A stretch of 64,000 bases of DNA. It comes from Nakamurella deserti. GTDB lineage: Bacteria; Actinomycetota; Actinomycetes; Mycobacteriales; Nakamurellaceae. A program made the translations under genes and the position numbers. Shown piece after piece: positions 1 through 6,405 of the stretch (positions are counted from its first letter, which is position 1; each line of letters opens with the position of its first letter). Location: the NCBI RefSeq assembly GCF_003260015.1, contig NZ_QCXS01000002.1, positions 1,736,001 through 1,800,000 on the forward strand, given 5' to 3'. A model generated the notes under the pieces. It ran no database searches and was not told where the DNA came from. It saw only the letters and a list, made by a program, of their open reading frames with translations.

Positions 1-368
1 CCGACCGCGGGCCGGCCGTGCGCTGGGGTCACGATCTGCTGCGGGAGAAGATCCTGGCGGTGGCCCGGGCCGGGCGGCTGGCGGTGCCCGCCGGGCGGGC
101 CCAGTCGTTGATGCAGGCGACCAACCGCGGTGTCGTTCTCACGCTCCTGGACACCCCGGTCGCCGACCGCGATCCCGGGTTGAGCGCGCTGGCGCGCGAG
201 TCGACACTCACCGCGATCACCACCGACGCGCCGTCCCGGGACGCCTCACCGGCCGCCGCCGCGACCGCGTTGCAGGCGCTGCTGCCCGAGAGCACCGCCC
301 TGGTCCCCGCCGAGCGGCAGCTGCTGCACGTCTGGCTCGAGCGCATCGCCACCGACGCCGCACCCTGA
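1..368 (+). CDS. C-terminal part of a probable TetR-family transcriptional regulator (5' end outside window)
   Basis: The reading frame is open from the left edge (first full codon at base 3) and ends with TGA at 366-368. An internal GTG at 18 is not a convincing start, so the true start lies upstream. About 122 residues are visible. They are helical and Ala/Arg/Leu-rich, with a segment reading LLREKILAVARAGRLAVP and later a hydrophobic RGVVLTLLD stretch. This resembles the C-terminal ligand/dimer domain of TetR regulators. The DNA-binding helix-turn-helix would lie outside the window, so the family call is an inference from style. It is convergent with the MFS gene that follows, whose restored stop is only 6 bases away. 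Confidence 0.5.
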   Translation, partial: DRGPAVRWGHDLLREKILAVARAGRLAVPAGRAQSLMQATNRGVVLTLLDTPVADRDPGLSALARESTLTAITTDAPSRDASPAAAATALQALLPESTALVPAERQLLHVWLERIATDAAP

Positions 369-374
369 CGCTGG

Positions 375-1627
375 TCAGCCCGCTGCGACGATGCGCTCGG
401 TGGGTGGCGGCCGGCGCGGCAGGACACCGGCCAGCAGCACCACGAGCAGGCCGGACAGCGGCACGATGAGCAGCCCCCAGCGCAGGCTGGTGGCGTCGGC
501 GACCACCCCGACCAGTGGCGGCGACACCAGGAACCCGAGGCGCATCATCCAGTTCAGCAGGCCGATGGCGGTGCCCGGCCGGAACCCGGGCAGCTCGTCG
601 GCGGTGTGGAGGCCGCCGGGATGAGGGTGGCGATCCCGAAGCCGGCCAGGCCGAACCCGACGATCGACCCGGGCACGCTCGGGAACATCAGCGCCGTCCC
701 CATTCCGGTGCCGGTGATCAGCCCGCCGGCCCGCGCCATCGTCCGGCGGCCGAAGCGGTCGACCATCCGGTCACCGACGAGCCGGCCGACGAACTGCGCA
801 CCCGCCAGCGAGACGAAGCCGAATGCGGCGACCGCGGGCACCGCGCCCAGCGAATCGGACAGGTACACCGCCGCCCACGTGTTGCCGGCGTCCTCGACGA
901 TGGAGGCCGCGATGGCGATCACACCCAGCGCGAGCAGCGCCCGCCAGACGGCCGGCCGGACCGCGGCGCGGCGCGCCGACCCCGGTTCCGCCGGGTCGGC
1001 GCGCGGCGTCACCGGCTCCGGCCCGGGCAGCAGGAAGCGGAGACAGACGACGTTCACCCCGGCCAGCAGCACGCCGGAGATCGCCAGGTGCAGTGTCAGC
1101 GGCAGATCCAGCGCGGCGGCGGCGCCGCCCATCAGCCCACCGGTCAGCGCGCCGACGCTCCACACCGCGTGGAACGAGTTCAGGATCGACCGCCCGTACA
1201 GCCGCTGCACCCGCAGTCCGTGGGAGTTCTGGCCGACGTCCACCACCGCGTCCAGCGCACCGGCCGCGAACATGGCCACCGCCAGCACCCACCAGACCGG
1301 TGCCGCACCCGCGAGGACGACGAACGCGGCGGAGGCGATCATCCCGGCCACGGCCACCCGGGACGACCGGAAGCGACGGATCAGCACGCCGGCCAACAGC
1401 GCCGACACCAGGGCGCCGATCGGGCCGGCGGCGATCGCCACCCCGTAGGCGGCGTTGCTCAGGCCGAGCTCGGACTTCACCGCGGGCAACCGCGGGATGA
1501 GGTTCCCGGGGATGGCACCGTTGGTGAAGAACAGCAGCGACACCGCGATGCGGGCGCGGCGCAGCCGGGCGGGGCCGAGGCCGGCGGGATCGGCGGACGT
1601 CACCGGGGCACGGTAACCGACCGCCAC
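375..1627 (-). pseudogene. MFS transporter, interrupted by a single-base frameshift
   Basis: This is a 12-helix-style major facilitator protein, a predicted inner-membrane exporter or permease of unknown substrate. From a GTG at 1627 it reads through typical MFS segments, including a basic loop after helix 2 (LIRRFRSSRVAV). Near bases 608-612 the frame is lost: the uninterrupted frame gives a nonsense tail ending at 554. Moving one frame restores HTADELPGFRPGTAIGLLNW, followed by further hydrophobic helices and a TGA at 375-377. The defect equals loss of one base. The start lies 15 bases after the stop of the molybdenum hydroxylase operon, so it may be the operon's last gene. It is either a real pseudogene or a sequencing error; the intact coding pattern on both sides favours a recent event or an error. 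Confidence 0.75.
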
Positions 1628-1642
1628 CGCCGTCCGCCCGCG

Positions 1643-3721
1643 TCAGGTCAGCAGCTTGTCCAGCTTGACGGGCAGGTCGCGGACCCGCACCCCCGTCGCG
1701 TTGAACACCGCATTGGCCACCGCGGCCGCGGTGCCGACGATGCCGATCTCCCCGATGCCTTTGACGCCGGGGCCGTTGACGTCGGGATCGACCTCGTCGA
1801 GCCAGGAGACGTCGATCTCGCCGATGTCGGCGTTGGCGGCGACGTGGTAGGTCGCGAGGTCGTGGTTGGCGTGGTCACCGAACTGCGGATCCATCACCCC
1901 GTGTTCGTGCAGCGCCATCGAGACCCCCATCGTCATCCCGCCGAGGAACTGGGAGCGGGCGGTGACCGGGTTGACGATCCGCCCGGCGGCGAACACCCCG
2001 ACCATCCGCGGCACCCGGACCTCACCGGTGTCGGAGTGCACCCGCACCTCGACGAACTGCGCGCCGAAGGCGTGCCGGGACTGCTTGGGCAACCGGACGA
2101 CGTCGAGCGCGGTGTTGCCCTTCGCCGACAGCCCACCCTCGGGGATTCCGGTCCGGGCGATCTTCGCCCGCAGCTTGCGACAGGCCTTGCTGACCGCCCA
2201 CCCCCACGACGCGGTGCCCATCGAGCCGCCGGCGATGGTGGCCATCGGCAGCCGGGTGTCACCGATCATCACGACGATGCGGTCGGCGGGGACGTCGAGC
2301 TCCTCGGCGGCGATGGTGCGCAGTGCGGTCCGGGCGCCGGTGCCGATGTCGGTGGCGTTGATCGCCACCACGTACCGCCCGGAGGTGTCGACCATCACCT
2401 TCGCCACCGACGGCACCGCCAGCACCGGGTAGGTGGACGCGGCCATGCCGTGGCCGATCACCCAGGCGCCGTCGCGGTGCGCCCCGACTTCCGGCACCCG
2501 CCGGTCCCAGCCGAACCGCTGCGCTCCGGAATCCATGCAGGCCAGCAGGTTCCGCGACGAGAACGGGATGTCCTTCTCCGGGTCGCGGGTGGGTTCGTTG
2601 ATCCGCCGCAGCTCCACCGGGTCCATCCCGAGCTCCACCGCCAGCTCGTCCATCGCCGACTCGAGCGCGAACATCCCCGGCGCGTGACCGGGGGCGCGCA
2701 GCCACGACGGCATCGGCACGTCGAGCTCGACCACCTGGTGCGTGGTGCGGCGGTGGGGGGCGGCGTACATCACCCGGGTGCCGGCGGCCGACTGCTCCAC
2801 GAACTCGGCACGGGTGCTGCACTGGGAGAGCGCCTCGTGGGTGATCGCCCGCAGGCGACCGTCGGTACCGGCACCGAGCCGCACCCGCTGCCGGGTGGGG
2901 GTGCGGTAGCCGACGAGGTCGAACAGCTGCTGCCGGGTCAGCACCACCCGGACCGGCCGCCCGAGTTCACGGGACGCCATCGCCGCGAGCACGGTGCCGG
3001 GGCGCGGCGTGCCCTTGGACCCGAACCCGCCGCCGACGTGGTGGTTGAGCACCCGGATCTTCCCGGGCTTGACGAGGAAGATCTTGGCCAGGAACGCCTG
3101 GACGGCGACCCCGCCCTGGTTGGAGTCGTGCACGGTGAGCCCGCCGTCGGACCACTGCGCGACGGTCGCGTGCGGTTCCATCGGATTGTTGTGCTCGGCC
3201 GGGGTCGTGTAGTGGGCGTCGATCACGACCGGCGCCGCAGCGAGCTCCGCCTCCGGTTCGCCGACGACGCTGTCACCGTCCTCGAAACCGTTGACCCGCT
3301 TCGGGGTGTACAGCCCGGGATGTCCGTCGGTGAGGACGACGTCGTGGGCCTCCGTGGCGTACTCGACGTGCAGGGTCGTCGCCACCTCGCGGGCGACCTC
3401 CGGGGTCTCGGCGACGACCAGGGCGACCACCTGACCGCGGAAGGCCACCTCGGCGGACTGGAGGACATCGGTCATCGCGTCGAAGGACTTCGACAGCCGT
3501 GGGGCGTTGCCGTGCCAGAACACCGCCAGCACACCGGGTGTGGCCATCGCGGCGTCGACATCGACGCCCAGCACGCGGCCCCGGGCGATCCGCGCCCCGT
3601 GGATCCAGCCGTGGCAGAGCCCGTCGACGTGGTGTTCGGCGGCGTACCGGGCCGCGCCGGTGACCTTGTCCGGACCTTCCACCCGCGGCGTGCCGAGTGC
3701 GCGTCCGACGGTCGCGGTCAT
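1643..3721 (-). CDS. Molybdenum hydroxylase large subunit (xanthine dehydrogenase family, PaoC/YagR-like)
   Basis: 692 residues. It binds the molybdenum cofactor and carries the active site of an aldehyde oxidoreductase or xanthine dehydrogenase-type enzyme. Family signs are the N-terminal PRVEGPDKVTGAARY region, the MoCo loop NHHVGGGFGSKG, the NMEP-like EHNNPMEPHA stretch, and near the C-terminus GVKGIGEIG, whose Glu is the expected base in this family. The length is shorter than eukaryotic XDH because FeS and FAD domains are encoded separately, as in E. coli PaoABC. ATG at 3721 overlaps the FAD-subunit stop by 4 bases. The substrate cannot be told from sequence; aromatic or aliphatic aldehydes are likely by homology. 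No cofactor-insertion chaperone (PaoD/XdhC) is visible in the window. Confidence 0.9.
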   Translation of the reverse strand: MTATVGRALGTPRVEGPDKVTGAARYAAEHHVDGLCHGWIHGARIARGRVLGVDVDAAMATPGVLAVFWHGNAPRLSKSFDAMTDVLQSAEVAFRGQVVALVVAETPEVAREVATTLHVEYATEAHDVVLTDGHPGLYTPKRVNGFEDGDSVVGEPEAELAAAPVVIDAHYTTPAEHNNPMEPHATVAQWSDGGLTVHDSNQGGVAVQAFLAKIFLVKPGKIRVLNHHVGGGFGSKGTPRPGTVLAAMASRELGRPVRVVLTRQQLFDLVGYRTPTRQRVRLGAGTDGRLRAITHEALSQCSTRAEFVEQSAAGTRVMYAAPHRRTTHQVVELDVPMPSWLRAPGHAPGMFALESAMDELAVELGMDPVELRRINEPTRDPEKDIPFSSRNLLACMDSGAQRFGWDRRVPEVGAHRDGAWVIGHGMAASTYPVLAVPSVAKVMVDTSGRYVVAINATDIGTGARTALRTIAAEELDVPADRIVVMIGDTRLPMATIAGGSMGTASWGWAVSKACRKLRAKIARTGIPEGGLSAKGNTALDVVRLPKQSRHAFGAQFVEVRVHSDTGEVRVPRMVGVFAAGRIVNPVTARSQFLGGMTMGVSMALHEHGVMDPQFGDHANHDLATYHVAANADIGEIDVSWLDEVDPDVNGPGVKGIGEIGIVGTAAAVANAVFNATGVRVRDLPVKLDKLLT

Positions 3722-4713
3722 CGGGTGCCGCCGATGAGTCCGAGCAGCGCCGAGACCGCGAGCCGGCGGCTGAGCGGGACCTTGAACGCGTTGTCGGGCA
3801 GCGGTGCGGCGTGGTCGAGCTCGCGGTCGAGTGCGGCCCCCAGAGCGGCCGCGTCGGTCGGTCCGCCGATGAGGGCGGCCTCGGCGAGGCGCGCCCGCCA
3901 GGGCCGGTGGGCGATGGCACCGAAGGAGATCCGGGCGTCGGTGACGGTGCCGCCGTCGACGGTGACCGCCGCGGCGACGGCACCGGCGGCGAAGGCGTAG
4001 GAGGCGCGGTCACGGGCCTTGCGGTAGGTCGACCGGCGGGTCAGCTCCGACGGCGGCGGCAGCTCGACACCGGTGATCAGCTCACCGTGCCGCAGCGTGG
4101 TGTCCCACTTCGGGGCGTCACCCGGGAGCCGGTAGAAGTCGTCCAGCCCCAGCACCCGCGGTCCCCCGACGCCCAGTACGTGGACGCGGGCGTCCAGCGC
4201 ACTCAGCGCCACGGCCATGTCGGACGGATGGGTGGCGATGCACGCGTCGCTGTGGCCGATGACGGCGAGGTCGCGGTGCACCCCGGTCCGGGCCGGGCAG
4301 CCGGTGCCGGGCTCGCGCTTGTTGCACGGCTTGGTGATGTCGTTGAAGTAACCGCACCGGGTGCGCTGCAACAGGTTCCCGCCGACCGTGGCCATCGTGC
4401 GGATCTGACCGGACGCGCCGGCCAGCAGCGCCTGCGACAGCACGGGGTACGCACGGCGCAGGTCCGGGTCGGCGGCCAGCACGCTGTTGCGCACCGCCGC
4501 GCCGATGAGCGTCCCGCCGTCGGAGAGGGTGTCGACGGCGTCCAGCGGCAGACCGGAGACGTCGATGACCGCGGCGGGGCGGGCGACCCCGAGGCGCATC
4601 AGGTCGACGAGGTTGGTCCCGCCGCCGAGGAACACGGTGTCGGGACCGGCGGCGGTCACGGCGGCGACCGCGGCGCTCGGCGACGTGGCCCGGTCGTAGG
4701 CGAAGGGCCTCAT
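3718..4713 (-). CDS. FAD-binding subunit of molybdenum hydroxylase (PaoB/CoxM-like)
   Basis: 331 residues. It transfers electrons from the [2Fe-2S] subunit to FAD and on to an acceptor. The N-terminal MRPFAYDRATSPSAAVAAV and FLGGGTNLVDLM (FAD pyrophosphate loop), and the later TMATVGGNLLQRTRC, are typical of this family. A Cys-rich insertion (RTRCGYFNDITKPCNKREPG) matches the PaoB/YagS group, where it binds an extra [4Fe-4S] cluster in the E. coli enzyme; assigning that cluster here is inference. I chose the ATG at 4713 because it overlaps the upstream stop in an ATGA and because the residues before it look like frame-shadow sequence. It is the middle gene of the operon. Confidence 0.9.
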   Translation of the reverse strand: MRPFAYDRATSPSAAVAAVTAAGPDTVFLGGGTNLVDLMRLGVARPAAVIDVSGLPLDAVDTLSDGGTLIGAAVRNSVLAADPDLRRAYPVLSQALLAGASGQIRTMATVGGNLLQRTRCGYFNDITKPCNKREPGTGCPARTGVHRDLAVIGHSDACIATHPSDMAVALSALDARVHVLGVGGPRVLGLDDFYRLPGDAPKWDTTLRHGELITGVELPPPSELTRRSTYRKARDRASYAFAAGAVAAAVTVDGGTVTDARISFGAIAHRPWRARLAEAALIGGPTDAAALGAALDRELDHAAPLPDNAFKVPLSRRLAVSALLGLIGGTR

Positions 4714-5303
4714 GCGAGGTCGTCCCCGGTGACGCGACCGGCGGCCGCCTGCTGGACCGCGGCGACGATGTTGACGTAGGCCCCGCAGCGACACAGGTTG
4801 CCCGACATGCGTTCCCGGATCTCGTCGGCCGACAGCGCCGCGGCGGACGCCGGTCCCGGGTCGTCCGGCGGGGTGACGTGGCTGGGCCAGCCGCGGTCGG
4901 CCTCGGCGAGGGCGCCCACCGCCGAACAGATCTGGCCCGGTGTGCAGTAGCCGCACTGGTAGCCGTCGTGGTCCAGGAACGCCTGCTGCACCGGGTGCAG
5001 GGCATCGTCGCCGGCCAGCCCCTCGATGGTCGTCACCTCGCGGTCGCCGACGGCCACCGCGAGCTGCAGGCAGGAGTTGATGCGGTCACCGTCGAGCAGC
5101 ACGGTGCAGGCGCCGCACTGGCCGTGGTCGCAGCCCTTCTTGGTCCCGGTCAACGCCAGGCCGTCGCGGAGCGCGTCGAGCAGCGAGGTGCGGTGGTCGA
5201 CGGCGAGTTCGTGGTCGGCGCCGTTGACCCGGAGGCCGATCAGGCTCTCGGTGGGCGCGGGCTCCGCCGCGCGGGGATCGGACACCGGACTCAGGACGGT
5301 CAT
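4710..5303 (-). CDS. [2Fe-2S] subunit of molybdenum hydroxylase (PaoA/CoxS-like)
   Basis: 197 residues with both cluster motifs of the family. An N-terminal plant-ferredoxin type site (GCDHGQCGACTVLLDG with a later NSC) is followed by the C-terminal CGYCTPGQIC and NLCRCG site. It passes electrons between MoCo and FAD. The start is the ATG at 5303, which gives a short leader (MTVLSPVSDPRAAEP) before the ferredoxin fold. There is no twin-arginine signal, so unlike E. coli PaoA this enzyme is predicted to be cytoplasmic. It is the first gene of the operon and is preceded by a 356-base spacer filled with tandem repeats, so its promoter must lie within or beyond those repeats. Confidence 0.9.
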   Translation of the reverse strand: MTVLSPVSDPRAAEPAPTESLIGLRVNGADHELAVDHRTSLLDALRDGLALTGTKKGCDHGQCGACTVLLDGDRINSCLQLAVAVGDREVTTIEGLAGDDALHPVQQAFLDHDGYQCGYCTPGQICSAVGALAEADRGWPSHVTPPDDPGPASAAALSADEIRERMSGNLCRCGAYVNIVAAVQQAAAGRVTGDDLA

Positions 5304-5339
5304 TGACGGCCTCGCTTTCGGCGGGAGGGGACGGCACGG

Positions 5340-5397
5340 CGGTGCGGGGCGAGCAGCGGTGCGGGGCGAGCGACGGTGCGGGGCGAGCGACGGTGCA
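5340..5397. repeat. 17-bp tandem repeat, three copies plus a partial
   Basis: Copies of cggtgcggggcgagc followed by a variable dinucleotide start at 5340, 5357 and 5374, with a decayed fourth at 5391. They lie in the spacer between the molybdenum hydroxylase operon and the rpiB-like gene (5304-5659). The spacer holds no convincing gene. Confidence 0.85.
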
Positions 5398-5420
5398 GTA
5401 CAGAGCGGCGGTGCGGCGGA

Positions 5421-5518
5421 GCGGCGGTTGGCGGCGGAGCGGCGGAGCGGCGGTTGGCGGCGGAGCGGCGGTTGGCGGCGGAGCGGCGGTTGGCGGCGGA
5501 GCGGCGGTTGGCGGCGGG
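5421..5518. repeat. 18-bp GC-rich tandem repeat, five copies
   Basis: The unit gcggcggttggcggcgga starts at 5421, 5447, 5465, 5483 and 5501. The first interval carries an extra 8 bases and the others are exactly 18. It is a separate array from the 17-bp one just upstream. The 18-bp period is a multiple of three, which creates long spurious open frames on both strands. None has a start or composition that looks like a gene. Confidence 0.85.
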
Positions 5519-5659
5519 GCGGCGCGGTGCGGTGGGGCGGAGCGTGCGGCGGCGTTGCGGTGCGAGCGGCGGTGCAGGGCGAGCGGCTGAGCTGCCCCCA
5601 CGGTACGACCGGTGCCGCGCCCGGGTGCCGGTACCGTCCCGTCGGTCCATAGTGGGTCC

Positions 5660-6126
5660 ATGCGCATCGCACTCGCCGGTGACCACGCCGGGTATCCGCT
5701 GAAGCGGGAGATCGCCGGGGTGCTGCACGCCTTCGGCCACGAGACGACCGACTTCGGGCCACCCGACGAGCAGGCCTGCGACCTGCCCGACTTCGTGTAC
5801 CCGGCGGCACTGGCCGTCGGCCGCGGGGAGTTCGACCGCGGGATCTTCGTCGACGGGTCGGGTACGGCAGCGCGATGATCGCCAACAAGGTGCGCGGCGT
5901 GTACGCCGCGGTCTGCCAGGACCCGTTCTGCGCGACGCTGGCCCGTTCACACTCCAACACCAACGTGCTGTGCCTCGGCGGCAAGATCATCGGCTCGGCG
6001 CTGGCTCTGGAGATCGTCCGCGCCTGGATCACCACCGAGTGGCTGACCGACGAGAAGTACCGGCGGCGGGTGGCCAAGGTCGTGGAGATCGACGAGCGGC
6101 AGCTGTTGCCGCTCGACCCGGGCTGA
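5660..6126 (+). pseudogene. RpiB/LacA/LacB-family sugar-phosphate isomerase, single-base frameshift
   Basis: From ATG 5660 the product reads MRIALAGDHAGYPLKREIA, the classic RpiB N-terminus with the DHAG motif. Around 5855-5860 the frame breaks. The first frame stops at 5878, while the next frame gives GYGSAMIANKVRGVYAAV, then SHSNTNVLCLGGKIIG, and ends at 6126. One missing G in the run at 5855-5857 (GGGG read as GGG) would restore a protein of about 155 residues, the normal RpiB length. The family interconverts aldose and ketose phosphates. The loop that in E. coli RpiB carries the catalytic Cys reads GIFVDG here, so the substrate may differ from ribose-5-phosphate. A sequencing error is as likely as a real mutation. 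Confidence 0.8.
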
Positions 6127-6246
6127 CCCCCCGCCACCCGGGGGCGACCTCCCCCGCGACGTGATCCCGGTTGCACGGGCGGTACCGCACAACCCGACGG
6201 GGCACTGACGGAACGGGGCACCGGTTCGTCCGGACACCCTCTCTTT

Positions 6247-6270
6247 CGGTAAAGTCGTCTTTACCGGTAA
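6247..6270. promoter_or_regulatory. Overlapping inverted repeats upstream of the Mrp operon (possible operator)
   Basis: Bases 6247-6266 form a perfect 8-bp inverted repeat with a 4-base spacer (cggtaaag-tcgt-ctttaccg). Its right arm runs into the perfect palindrome ttaccggtaa at 6261-6270. The site is AT-richer than its surroundings, 120 bases past the rpiB-like stop and 136 bases before mrpA. A weak terminator is the alternative, but there is no U-run. Confidence 0.4.
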
Positions 6271-6405
6271 CCGCGTCCGTCCCGGCTGTCCTGGACGGGC
6301 TCGTTGCGGCGTGTCCGGATCACTCCGGCCCGCGCGCACCGCCCCGACCCGCCCGCACGCCCCCACGCCGGAACTGTCACACGACACGGAATGAACGGGA
6401 GACCG

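Noticed and set aside
515-4000. 1161-residue open frame on the plus strand
   Set aside because: It is antisense to the Mo-hydroxylase operon and the MFS gene, with Arg/Gly/His-rich composition and no domain. It is a GC-rich shadow.
5303-6221. Longer start for the [2Fe-2S] subunit
   Set aside because: The extension runs antisense through the tandem repeats and the rpiB-like gene. ATG 5303 gives the normal protein length.
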